NCBI RefSeq assembly: GCF_000003815.2
Contig: NC_049984.1
Span: 10,380,824-10,444,823 of the forward strand
Length of the DNA stretch: 64,000 nt
Source: Branchiostoma floridae
Taxonomy: Eukaryota; Chordata; Leptocardii; Amphioxiformes; Branchiostomatidae
Direction: 5' to 3'
Position numbers and translations under genes: made by a program. This document shows positions 1 through 11,504 of the stretch, one piece after another. Every line of letters starts with the position of its first letter. The stretch's first letter is position 1. A model generated the notes under the pieces. It had not been told where the DNA came from and searched no databases. It saw nothing but the letters and a program-made list of their open reading frames with translations.

Positions 1-381
1 AACAATGCTGTGTTGTAGCCTTAGTTGTACTTGTAGAAGCAACACTAGTGTGGCAGCTATGGCTGTAGATTTGTTTTTACTTTCACTGGTAAAAGTGGCA
101 TTATAAATGTGAAAAACTTGAATACAGGAATAAAAGACTTGTTGGCCGTGATACCATTTTTATTTTGTCGCTTGAATTCGCGTTACAACATTTATGGTAT
201 CTACTTAAAAAAAATACTCATCTTTACCTATCCTTTTCCAGCCTTCTTGCATTAAATTTGAAGTCTGCAGCGGATGTCATCCATCAAATTTGCTAGATGT
301 GGCCATATGTATTACTTGTAATTACGTCATACATATGTTTTGAATATCCAACATGCCTACTGCACCTACGTGTCCCCCTAG

Positions 382-1755
382 GCTTATGAGAAGGAAGTCC
401 GGTCCCGGCGTGGTGGCGGCGGGATGAACCGCGAGCTCCATCAGTTGTTCGACGCGTTGGCGGGCAGGAAGACCACCTTCACCGCGTCGGGCGCCGGAGC
501 TGCCGCCGCCGGAGACCTGGAGCCCGTTAGTCCCTCCAGGTTCCAGGTCGGTAGGAAACTGAAGCTTATTTCAAAATATTATTATCATAAGTGTGACTTA
601 TGATTTCTAAAAAAAACTTTTAGGTTCAACTCTGTAATAGGAATGGTGGCTTTGAGAAACATGTATACGATAAGAAGATACTGTAGTATCAATGTTGTTG
701 ACTTTTTGTCGTCTGAAAATGACAGCGAAGTGCTCTTTGCACCCCGTATCATTCCGCTTCTGTTGCATGTAGTTAGCCCTTGCTTAAGATTCTTGACGGC
801 TGTTCTCTGTATTGATAGGTTTTAGTGATCTTTTAGTTCTTTTTCTAGAGCGTTGTTGGCCTCTCCACAATTTTGCTGTAATAATTGTTGTTTTCTCAAC
901 CCTGCTTTCCAGGTTTTGACTGTGGACGAAAGGTGCGACATCAAGACGTTCGTCTCGAACAACAGTCTCATCTTCAAGACAGGGAGAGGCTTCTACGAGT
1001 TCACCAAGCCCGAGAAAATATCCGACAAGAAAGAGGTCAGTCTTGATGTACTTTCAGTACTTTCAGAAGCAACAAGCTTCTTGAGCTGTATCAGTGAGCT
1101 AGAGAGAGAGGGAGCTAGCTGTGCGTGTCTTGATATCTAAGTTATGGGGTGAGAAACATATGCAACTTATGTAATGTCTTTGGGTCAAGTGGAGGGAAAA
1201 CAGGGTAGGTTGTTTAAGGTTATTCTTATATTGTCTTCTTCACATTTTTGGTGTCAGGAGCTTACATTTGTTTTCATTATCTTCACTATCTACAACAATT
1301 ATATCAATGTCAAATCAAGACGTCTTGCATTGAGCTTTTATGCTGTATTTCCTTTTATCATCTATAGGTGGTGCTGGTTGACAAGACCACAGGAGACATG
1401 TTCACCGGCCCCGAGGCATGTGAGATGATCGGTGCGGGGGGGTCGGGCAGGATCAAACCCGCGTCTTTGGACAGGTGTGTATGGTTCCTTTCCTTCCGGC
1501 ATATCAAACGTGTATTTTTCTTGTGATGATAAAACATCCATGCTTGCACACCCTTAAGACAAAGTAGCGTTACTCTGCAAATCATGTCATGTGATGTTGA
1601 ATTTCTAACAATGTCGAAGTCTTGTTTATTTGGATCTAATATACACTTATTTTGTTTGCCCCATCAGTTGGCGCGTGTTTGTGCAGAGCACGTCCTACAA
1701 CCGGGTGCTGATGCCCGGTACCGGCTTCCTGTATGAAGTCGACCCTGAGCACTGA
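382..1755 (+). CDS. C-terminal four exons of an unrecognised protein (5' partial)
   Basis: Four exons join in frame: 382-546 (phase 0), 913-1035 (phase 0), 1368-1474 (ends with 2 nt) and 1668-1755, closing with TGA. Acceptors are pyrimidine-rich; donors are gtcggt, gtcagt and gtgtgt. About 160 residues are visible. The first exon gives a basic, Gly/Ala-rich, probably disordered stretch. The other three give a compact conserved-looking unit containing FVSNNSLIFKTGRGFYEFTK, a VVLVDKTTGDMF strand-turn-strand pattern and a C-terminal FVQSTSYNRVLMPGTGFLYE. No signal peptide or membrane helix is visible. I do not recognise the family and assign no function. Upstream exons lie before the window. A donor at 551 instead of 547 is possible but would break the frame into the next exon. 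Confidence 0.7.
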
Positions 1756-2620
1756 AGAGTTGACATGATGTGTGTCTCAGAGATCAACACACCGTTAACG
1801 TTCCAGGTTGATCAGATTTTGATTTTAGATCCCCGACCTGGTGTCGAAAGATGATACGATTTTTACTTAGTTCACAGAGTTTTACTTCATTTGAATCGTG
1901 TAATGTTTATGTGTATAATATAAGGAGAAAAATGTAATTCATTTTATAGTGACACATATTTAGATGATATATTTTACTACTTTTGTACCTTGTACTCTGT
2001 AATATAGTCTATTTTGTTGAAATTGCAACAAAGGAATACAGAGGTCAACCCAAGCAACATTGTTATAATCCATTTTAATAGATCTCCGATATTTGATCTG
2101 GGAACACACATTTGCCACTGCGTGAAAGGGACTAATACACAACCTTAGTTGGTTATGTAGTATTTCACCATACTCAGACTGTTAACAAATTGGTTTCCTA
2201 GAAAAAATGCATGCCCTTTAGAAGAACCTTCTTACTTTGGAACTACAGAATAATAGTACATTGTTGGAATGTCCTGGCTGCCACTCAAATGGCGTATGAG
2301 TTTTACAGAGCGCTTTCATAGACTGATATCGTAGGCGTCCAATTACGTGCACAGAAAAATGTTGAATATGTAGATGGTACTAACATGTATTGAAATGAAT
2401 AAATTCACCTACGCATTTTGAATATCGCGTGCTTTGTGCTTGTCTATCACGACAATTATTTTCTTGGTCTCTATCAACCATTGCAATATTGGATTTTCTA
2501 CCAAATCAGAATCTGAGTGTTAAAATATAACATGCATAAATAAAGGACTATGCATTCAAGTCCACTTTGCATAAACAACATGGCTTGGGTGACATCACAC
2601 AGTTATTATTCATTTTTCGA
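1756..2620 (+). repeat. 3' flank of the first gene, a copy of a dispersed repeat
   Basis: The stretch after the stop codon contains a canonical AATAAA at 2398-2403. Much of it is recognisably similar, at roughly 70% by eye, to 7250-7740 in the same orientation. Shared landmarks in order are a 'cccgacct' block, an 'attacgt-cacagaaaa' block, 'tatgtagatggtacta' and 'gaaatgaataaat'. The 3' UTR therefore overlaps, or derives from, a repeat. Confidence 0.55.
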
Positions 2621-4565
2621 AGATGCATAACAGCGTGTGAGTCGCGTTGATCTCTGCATTAGATTTTACTCATTAGAAACTTACATTCATGAACATCTAT
2701 AGATTCCTTTTGCATGACTGATAGGAAAGATGTGCATCTTATAATTACATTTTGTTGACTTAAGTATTCAAGCGATGAATTCATTCAATGATCTTTAAAT
2801 GTTGGTTTTGGCACTAATCGTGATTTATGATAGCATTTCACTATGTTCATACGTTATACATTGTTTTACTGACCATAAGAATATAAAAATGATCTATGAA
2901 ATACAAAGATAGGTTTGGTGTGGGAACAAGTACTGCACAGTTGTCACTGAGTGAAGCTGACTATTGTTATCACACTCAAATTTCTAATGTCAGAAGTCTT
3001 CCTACAAAGATATGCAGCCTTTAGAAATACCTTTTGGCTTTGTCATTTTGTATAACGCATAACATATGAGATTAACAGACTGACTACTAGTAAATTGAAG
3101 CATTCCAACTATCGCGTTTTTCGTGCTTGTCTAACACTGCAAAACGTACAATATCATTATTTTCTTGGGATTATTCAGCAGTCATCACAATTCAAAATCT
3201 TGAGTATAAAAAGCATATATAAAGGTCTACAAGTCCAGTTTGCATGAATTTCATCACACGGTTACAATATTCCTGGCTTGATTTAATACATAGACATTCT
3301 CTCTGTATGACTATTGAGGGTTATTAAAGAAGCATCTCATAGTTACATTATTGTTGGTGACAGTGCTGTATTCATCCATTGAAAATTATATTAGTACATA
3401 AGCGTCAGACTAATTATTGACATCAAGAAATCGCATTTCTTGGGATTCAGCAGTCATCACACTGTTACATTTCACACAAATCATAATCTTGAGTATAAAA
3501 AACATACATAAATGTCTATAAGTACAGTTTGCATGAATGGCAAAGTTTGAGTGACATCACACAGTTAGATTATTCATAACTTCATACAGCGTGGGAGTCG
3601 CTCATTGATGAATGCTCTCTGTATTTGATTCTTTGACAAACTCATAAGGCAACAGCACGAACATTTTATGGATGGCATCCGCGCGCGCAATATTTTTTGC
3701 CTGACTTCAGAAAAAAGGAAGATTATTTTTCTTCTTTTGAGATGGTCAACATGACGAAATATTATCAAAATGACCAAACACGTTGTATTGTAGCCTAATG
3801 ATTGTACTTGTGTAAGTGACACTAGCGAGGCACTCAGGAATGTAGTTGTAGAAGTGAAACTAATTAAGATAGTTGTAAAAGTGAAACCAATATGGAAGCC
3901 TATATGTTGAGTTACCAAGTTTGGTAGCGAAAACAGTATACTCGTACCACACTAGTGTCACCTTTACTACACTAGTCAGTACACGTCTTGGCTACAGGAG
4001 TGAATGTCTTGTTGGCTGTGATACCATGTTTTGTTCCTTTACATCGTTAATGGTGTCTATTTTGTAAATGTAACATCTTGTTTGTTTTTTCGCCCCATCT
4101 CACTATTTTTGCAGGCTAAAGTGGATGTAATCCATAAATTTACTTGCTGTGGTCTATTAAATGTAAAAATGTTACATGCAAAAATAAATACATAGAAATT
4201 CTTTCTGTATGACTACTGAGAGGTTAGATTCTTTAGAAGCATCTCATTAAATTACATTACTGTTGGTGACAGTGTTGTATTCATCTTGAAAATTATCATA
4301 TTACATAAGCAGCAGACTAATAATTGACATCAAGAAATCTCATTTCTAACTTGTTTTGATGCAAATGTCTGTATATTCTACCTTGTTTTCGAGTAAGGTG
4401 GTCCGGGTGCCGTCCTACTGTGGTTTTGAAGGATTGGCTCGGCGCCTATTTTTTTCCTGTGAAAGAATGAATAACGTTGCTGTCAGTGTAATGCAATATT
4501 CTTGTGGTTGCATATGACAATGGATATTCATTGAGTATAGTCATACTGATACTTAAGCAGTGGTT
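2621..4565. repeat. Intergenic stretch of duplicated repeat segments
   Basis: No gene is visible. The DNA is largely several diverged copies of one repeat. 3285-3440 matches 4180-4350 (shared 'ctctgtatgactat', 'aagcatctcat', 'ttgttggtgacagtg', 'gacatcaagaaat'). 2420-2660, 3115-3260 and 3430-3600 share 'cttgagtataaaaa', 'cagtttgcatgaat' and 'gtgacatcacacagtta'. The opening 1-310 of the window matches 3775-4160 ('cttgttggc-gtgatacca'). Confidence 0.6.
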
Positions 4566-7500
4566 TCAAGAAAACGCATGTTTACAATAAGTACCTGGAT
4601 TGACTTGGCATATGAAGCCAAGCGGTTGGCCACAGTATGCGTCGTTCCACCTCTTTGTACTTGTACGCGTTGGGTCGGCATAGAAATAATGAACGCAGTC
4701 TTCGTTGTTAAAGTTGTCTGGTTGTCCCGGGCTCCACGAGTTGTACCTCCCAAGTGCAGTGCCATCTATCCACTCAAACTTCCCTTCGATGCGCCGATCG
4801 TGCAGACCAAACCAGAAACCCACATACCGGCTCACGCATTCATACAATGCCTTCAGGAAAGCGTTGGTCTCAGCGTCTCGGGGCATGGCGAGGGTGCCGC
4901 CATCGACGCGACAGGCCGCGGCCGAATCGCTGAACGACTTACCAGTGTTGTATGCCTTGTAACAGGTTCCACGGAACACCGTGTAACCGTTTGCTGGACA
5001 AGTTACTACAAAGAAAAGGCTTGCATCAATAATAGACATAGATAATTCATCAGTATGTGATAGTGATGATAGTGATGATGATACTGGTAAATCATCACAT
5101 ACAGTCAAACCTGTATTAGCGGCCACCTTTGCATAACGGCCACCTGCCCATAGTGGCCACTTTTTGTCGGTCCCTTGGATTCGTAATGATTAAGAAATAG
5201 GCTTAACGGCCACCTGTCCAACGCGGCCACGGCCACACGATTTCCGGTCCCGCAGGTACAAAAACACTGCCGATAACGGCCACGCGTACCGCTGATCTAT
5301 GTTTCGGCACGCGTTCGACCATATACAGCTGCCGTATCGTCACCCTACGCCGGATTTAAAACCTCTTTGATTCATTTTCAAAACAAAACTTCGTAAACTG
5401 GCGCTACCCATACCCGCCGACAAGCGAGGTCAAATAAGGTCAATAGACGACACCAATATTACGGAGTTAAATTGCGTTAAAGTTACGTTCTAATACACTA
5501 TCGCTTGGGTTAATTTTCATCACAAAAACTTTCTAAATGAATTGTTACAAAGACAAAATGATATGAACTTCAGACTATGGTGGATTTTATTCTTACATTT
5601 ATTAAGAGATAAGTCTAAAATGACGAGACTTTTCTTGTGAGTACCACATTAGCATAATGGACGAACCGGACGTGTGAACGCGGGAGGGAACACACGGACG
5701 GCGAAGTATCAAAGGATACAAGACGAAAGATCAAAGAAATATGACGATACCGGTCTCTTCAGACAATATCAACTGTAGAACATTTAAATCTTTTTATAGC
5801 TTTTGTTTTCTTAATACATATAGTGTAAAATCATTGCAGTACATGTACAGTACTGTATTATGTGAATAAAGATCAGTGGGTACTAAAATCATGTGTAACT
5901 TATTGCTTGTGGTCAATTAATTAGCATATTCTCTATAGTGGCCACCTCTCTATAGTGGCCAATTTTGACCAGTCCCTTGAGTGGCCGCTATAGACAGGTT
6001 TGACTGTATTTTGAAACACCTTCAGTATCTCCGTTTAGGTGTATATATCGACTTCTCTTACAGTCAGATAAATCTTACTATGAAAACAGGTAATTCAGTG
6101 AAATGGATTGTTAAATGAAATTTCTCATCTGACTAAAGTCACATTTGTACAATGGATAGAATGGAGTCCTTACCTCCACTTGCTTCACGGTGTCCAGGTG
6201 TTCCAGTAAGACGTGGGCACACTGACGTTCCGCCTGGTCCCACGGGCTGCCTCACACTCTGACGCCCAGGACTTCCCGGGCGTCCCGTTTTCCCCGGGGG
6301 TCCAGGTGGGCCAGGGCGTCCAGCAGACCCAGGCTTGCCGTCAGCACCAGTGGAGCCCTTCGCTCCCCGCGGTCCAGTTGGGCCCCGGGGCCCAGAGGAC
6401 CCAGGGGAGCCTGCCTTGCCATCAGTACCAGGAGCTCCCTTCGCTCCGGGACGTCCAGGAGGGCCTGGGGGGCCGGGAACCTCTTCCTGGTCTTCTGAAA
6501 GGATAGAGTCAAGAGTAAGCCAATTTTTAACATTTACATTTAAAAGCAACGCTTGGAAATGTCGTGGAAACTTCAAGTCCTTCAACAAGAATTGCAAGTG
6601 GAAAGATTCTACTTTTTTTGGAACTTGCTACTTACGTTCAAACTCGGACAGTCGCAGCTCAATTATATTGTTCCGTGCTGTGAGCTTAGCAATCTCATCA
6701 GAGAGAGTGGTGACTTTGCCTGCATTAAGGAAGGAAGAAAGAATGGTTGCTTAAGTCTCTTTCTTTTCGTGCAAAATTTCCACAAGTTTTTTTAATTATT
6801 ACAGTTTTGCATTTATTGTATCACTTACCAGCAAAATATGCCAATAGTATGACGATGACCACGGCGAAAACAAGACCTGTCGGGGCCCACAATTTCTTCA
6901 TTAGGCGGAGGCATTTCGTCTTCTTGTCCACGTCATCGATCACGTCATAGACATCTGATATACCAAGCAACAAATAGGTGGAAATAGATGTAACATCGTG
7001 ATCATAGCTTGCATAGGGGAACGTCTTAGATTGGTACGCCCATTTCTTACCACCAAATTAAAGTTGGGCGAAATATTCCAAATTTCTTCCCCAGAGTCAC
7101 GGTGTTCCATCGTTGACTATTCCGACATTGGACAAAGAGAGAAAATATGCTCAAATTTTCTCTCTTCGGTTTCGTTTTTCTGTGAGCGGACCTTTGTTAT
7201 AATTAATTAACTTTCAAGTTAGTATCGTTGAATCGTATCATGACAGAATATGGTTAATTTAGTTTTTAGATTCCCGACCTAGAGCCGGAGGATGAAAGTT
7301 TTTTTACATAATTGACAGAAACGAATTTGAACTATGTAGATGAAATATTTTGCATGTTGTAAATGTCATAATTTTAACAATATGGTTTCTTAAAGATTTG
7401 CGACCTTTTGGCTTTGACATTTCTCTAAGTTTTTTCCTACAACAAAGTAAAATGTAAGATTAACATGCTGAATTAGAAATTACATGATTGTATAATGTCG

Positions 7501-9643
7501 TGGCAGAGACTGTCGCTTAAACACATATGGTTTTTACAGAGAGACCTAATCGTGGGTGTATTACGTACACAGAAAATATTGACTGTATATGTAGATGGTA
7601 CTAAAATGTAATGAAATGAATAAATGAACTTAATAACGCGTGATTTTGATTGTCGATCACTAATCATTTTGGGGGGCTCTAGCAGCCATTATTACATAGA
7701 TTTTCTCACTAACCACAATGAGTACAAAAGATAACATGTCTAAAGGACTTTGGGAACCTTGTAGATTTGTCCGCCCATTTCTTACCACCAAATTAGGGCG
7801 AATATTCCAAATTTCTTTCCAAAAGTCACTGTGTTCCATCGTTGAGTATTCCGACATTGGACAAAGAGACAAAACATGCTCAAATTTAAATTTTCTATCT
7901 TTGATTTCATTTTTCTGTGAGCGGACACTGCCATGTTGACTCAACTTTCATGTCTTTGACTTTATTCGAATTGCAACAGGGACAATACAATTTGGACACT
8001 AGGCAGCCAACAAGCTGATATTGTGTCCACATACACATATACAGAACGTTACATATACAGTAAAAATGAATTTTTAAGTCTGCATCGATGGATGGCATCA
8101 TGGCAAAATATAAACGCAGAATTCCTTTTTGTAATACAAGAATGGTATGATGATTATAGGGGGCCATAGATGAGGGAGAACAACTCACCTGCTCTTGTGA
8201 CGTACAATGTGTTGAGTGTAGTCGCAGCCATGTCCGCAACGGACTGCCAATGGTTACCCTCTGTTTGCTGTCCGGGGTAAATGTTGTTGGCTGGAGAGAA
8301 AAACATGATAAAACGATTATAGCATCGACTTGCGTTATCTGTTAAATGAATTGAGGTGTCTAAGTCGGCACAGAATCTTGCCATGGAGTAGTTTACTTTC
8401 TTTCGATATTGAAATATGTAAATATCAAAATAAATCTGGATGTATAGTATACTGAACGCTATATGAGTAGATGAAACGTAATTGACAGATAATGCCAATC
8501 TGAATCAAAATCCACATGAAACTTGATTTTCAGTATCATATTACCTCTCTGTGGAAATTTCAATAATACACCCTCCGGTTTAATTTGGGAATTCCATTAT
8601 TATTTGGGAGTGACCTTCCAGATCTCAGCAACCGTACACCCAGATGGGCTGATATCGTAAGCTGTAAGTATAAATGATGTAAGAAATACGTAGCAGCCAA
8701 TAACGACCCCCTGGGAATTAATCTAAATTGGCATAACTGTACATAATTATGCATAATTATGCATAACTTTTGAGGGTTTCCAATGGTTATGCATAGTTAT
8801 CCATAAGGTTCCAAGGGTTATGCATAACTATGCTTGTTCAAAGGGTTATGCATAATGGTTCTGATGATTATGCATAATTCTTGGAACCTTATGCATAATT
8901 ATGCATAACCATTGGAAACTTATGAATAACTATGTACAGTTATGCCAATTTAGATTAATTCCCAGGGGGTCGTTATTGGCTGCTACGTATTTCTTACATC
9001 ATTTATACTTACAGCTTACGATATCAGCCCATCTGGGTGTACGGTTGCTGAGATCTGGAAGGTCACTCCCAAATAATAATGGAATTCCCAAATTAAATCG
9101 GAGGGTGTATGCCTTTAGAAGAGCACGTATGAACAAACAGCATCCACATGAAAAGTCTCAGCGTGCCCCTAGTGAGTAGTATGTCAGCCGCCACGCCACA
9201 TTCTAAATCTCCCCCCCATTTATATGCATTTCGAATAGCTAAGAAAGTTCTTTTTTGCACGAGAGTTGGATGAAAATTCGTCCTATTTCGTTAGCTGCTG
9301 TAGCTAAAGCCTTACTGGCGGCCTTTTACCAAAATTGCGTCATATACCAGATCGGAATGCCATGGGCTATGGGTATGATCCATTTTTGGGGGGTCATACA
9401 AATCCGCAATCAGTTTACCCAAGACGGTGGAACAAGGCGGTATCAAAGGGGTAGGAATCTTGGAGATTTGTAAAACCTCACAAAAATGGATCATACATCA
9501 TACCGATAGCACATGGTATCCCCGTCCAGTACATATAGAAATATACTTAAAACTAAACAATTCAACAAACCATTCAAGGCTCTGTTACCCTTTGGCTTTG
9601 TGTTGTGCCCAGTCGTCTGCGGGTACCTCTGGTCTTCGGACAT
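4566..9643 (-). CDS. Type II membrane collagen / C-type lectin receptor
   Basis: Six exons on the minus strand: 9643-9589 (ATG with cacc before it), 8290-8189, 6954-6829, 6719-6636, 6494-6174 and 5005-4566 (TGA). All internal junctions are phase 1 and the model gives 375 residues. Order: cytoplasmic tail 1-73 with a [11 protein letters not shown] basic flank; one membrane helix about 76-94 ([14 protein letters not shown]); a heptad-like neck 96-122; Gly-X-Y collagen repeats about 128-200; then a C-type lectin domain from about 232. The lectin domain has the usual cysteines, a QPD motif (galactose-type in the family) followed by an EDC, and a WND calcium-site motif. The topology resembles vertebrate membrane collectin-like and scavenger receptors. 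A role in binding glycans at the cell surface is inferred. No signal peptide is needed for type II insertion. A 905 bp transposon occupies the last intron and a large palindrome the first. Confidence 0.85.
5102..6006. mobile_element. 905 bp DNA transposon with TA target duplication
   Basis: Near-perfect terminal inverted repeats begin CAGTCAAACCTGT and run about 24 bp, with GCGGCCAC inboard. The sequence TA flanks both ends (5100-5101 and 6007-6008), as in Tc1/mariner and pogo/Tigger elements. Several subterminal 'ggccac' blocks repeat in opposite orientations near the two ends. No intact transposase is visible, so it is probably a non-autonomous derivative. It sits in the last intron of the lectin-collagen gene. 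Confidence 0.8.
7033..7193 (+). repeat. Direct repeat, copy 1 (pair with 7770-7929)
   Basis: A roughly 160 bp segment shares 'cgcccatttcttaccacc', 'aatattccaaatttct', 'tgttccatcgttga-tatt' and 'tttctgtgagcggac' with 7770-7929 in the same orientation. The two copies flank the 7250-7740 dispersed repeat within one intron of the lectin-collagen gene. Confidence 0.7.
7250..7740 (+). repeat. Dispersed repeat, second copy of the 1.8-2.6 kb segment
   Basis: This intronic segment parallels 1815-2620 block by block, including 'cccgacct', 'acgtacacagaaaa', 'tatgtagatggtacta', 'gaaatgaataaat' and 'cgcgtg-ttt'. It lies between direct repeats at 7033-7193 and 7770-7929, which suggests one composite repeat unit. 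Confidence 0.6.
7770..7929 (+). repeat. Direct repeat, copy 2 (pair with 7033-7193)
   Basis: Second copy of the segment at 7033-7193, in the same orientation and about 737 bp downstream. It differs by small substitutions and indels. Confidence 0.7.
8566..9110. mobile_element. 545 bp near-perfect palindromic (foldback) element
   Basis: The sequence reads 'atacaccctccgg' at 8566 and its reverse complement ends at 9110. About 185 bp of each arm pair almost without mismatch. The central 170 bp or so is built from repeated 'ttatgcataa' blocks, themselves palindromic. A TA lies just inside each end and may be the target duplication. No coding capacity is evident. It sits in intron 1 of the lectin-collagen gene. 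Confidence 0.85.
9350..9526. mobile_element. Short inverted-repeat element (MITE-like)
   Basis: The left arm at 9350-9392 and the right arm at 9479-9526 are imperfect inverted copies, sharing 'atggatcata' and 'ccatggcatt'-like blocks. The loop is under 90 bp. It lies in intron 1 of the lectin-collagen gene. Confidence 0.55.
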
Positions 9644-11504
9644 GGTGACACTTGCCGGGTTTTACAGGTAGCAAAACATACACGCCCTGCCCCAAACAAC
9701 AGGCTCCGTGGTCTGAAGTACGCCAGGACCAGACCAATTCTTTAAATACATTTACTTAACAAGACTGGTGTCCGAAGATGAAAGCTACAAGTACTTTACA
9801 CAGCAGGCTATTGATGTATACCTAATCACGCCCACTGCGATTGTATTGTCTAGATTGTTTTTAGGTATTTTGTTGATGATTCTATCTTTTGAGGTTTCAG
9901 AATTTTTGATTAGCAATACGTGCATGCTTAATAAACAATATTTTGAGCCAACTGAGACTTGCGTTTTATTCCAAATGCCTTCGTTTCTACCCTATCAAAC
10001 CTGGTGGTAAGGGCTGACCTATCATTTACAAATAAGATCAACGAATAGTTCGAGCACGGGTAAAATCAATCTGACGATATGAAAACTGTTCAAAGTGTAT
10101 CCTATCCTTTCCTACTTTATCCTACCCTACCCTGTCCTATCCCACATTATTTAACATTGATTATGTAAATGAGGACCTAGTTTTCATAGGTTATCAGAAA
10201 ATGTGATTAAAGCCTACTTTCTTGATATAGATTGTGTACGTCTGTTATTTGGGTCGAGGAGATGATGAACTAATATAATTTATGCAAATGAGGACCTTAG
10301 TTTTGTATTCATGGCAAACGTAATCAATAGTGCACCAGTTGAAAAGGTTAAAATCATTTGGTGAAGGTATGAGGTCGTGGAACTCTAGTTCTTGTATAAC
10401 ATGCTTAATACATATGTTTGAAATTTGTAGATGATGATAACATTGAATTCCTTTGAGTTATCCAAATCAAAATTGAGTGATTTACTGTGGAGTTTTGATA
10501 AACTATTGGTTTTCAAGTGACAATATTGAGTCGTCATAGTTTTGGCTGGCGCTAGTCGAAAAAATGAAAATAGTAAAAATACAATATTCAGGAGGCGTCA
10601 TCGTCAAAATAACTATTCATAACTCAAAGGTTTTAAGTCTCGTTTAATGCATGACTTTAGATGTAGGTTCAAACCTAACAATAAATACAGAATACCATCA
10701 TTCCAGCTCCACAACAACTTCAAACGTAAGAGAAGGGCCAGGCATATGCGGTTTTACGTTTGTTGTTTTTCCTGTGCAAACGACTCTGGTCTATAGCGGT
10801 GTTGATTCTTAACATTTAAAATGCCTGTAATTGTTTCTTTGGGAAGCTGTAATATGCATGCTTTCTTTTCTAATTTTGCCAAAGATCCCCTCTCTTCATA
10901 GATTAACTGAATTTTGTCATCTAACTTCCAATTGTCACATAACAGACGCAACTACTATGCAACACAAACTGTCATTCACACATAACATAGATAGATTGAA
11001 ACATTGTGCCTAGATAATACAACACTGTAGCTGATGGCAGATCTAGAAACCCAAAAGCTCACACCTTGTGGTATCAAACATCGATTTTTAAGATAAAAGA
11101 TTGTTGTAGAAACATCTAGGTGTTGTTATAAGATCTTTTGTGAAAAATGTTTTAAGTATGTATCTGCCTAGTCGTATTTGCAATGAGTCTAAAATGATAG
11201 TCAATACAGTGCGCAAGGTCTGAGTCTTCCTCCGTCGTAAAAATCGGTGATTCGAAACTCTCGCGTTTTCGCGTAATGGCAACTTTTCGCGTCATCGCGT
11301 TGTTTCTCGTGATTTCGCACTGTGTAGTGATTTCGCATGAGCGGGTCTAAGGATGCTGCAAATGTAAACAATGTGCGTGAATAATAAATAATACATTCAT
11401 CACCCATAGCTATGCTTTTTGCATGGTCGAAGTAATAACACACGTTTTATATGAACTACCAAGATCAGATGTAAGTAAAGCCAGTCTGCCTGGAGTGTAA
11501 GACA
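9644..11504. other. Intergenic, no gene seen
   Basis: Between the start of the lectin-collagen gene and the end of the acetyltransferase gene I see no convincing coding exon. There is a pyrimidine-rich 'tatcc'-like simple repeat near 10097-10145. Two direct copies of a block around 'atgaggacct-agtttt' occur near 10165 and 10285, and AT-rich unique-looking DNA fills the rest. Confidence 0.5.

Noticed and set aside
4560-5045. Plus-strand open frames across the lectin exon
   Set aside because: The minus strand encodes an unmistakable C-type lectin domain with splice-consistent ends.
6213-6754. Plus-strand open frames across the collagen exon
   Set aside because: They are the antisense of Gly-X-Y codons; the minus strand has matching splice sites and domain content.
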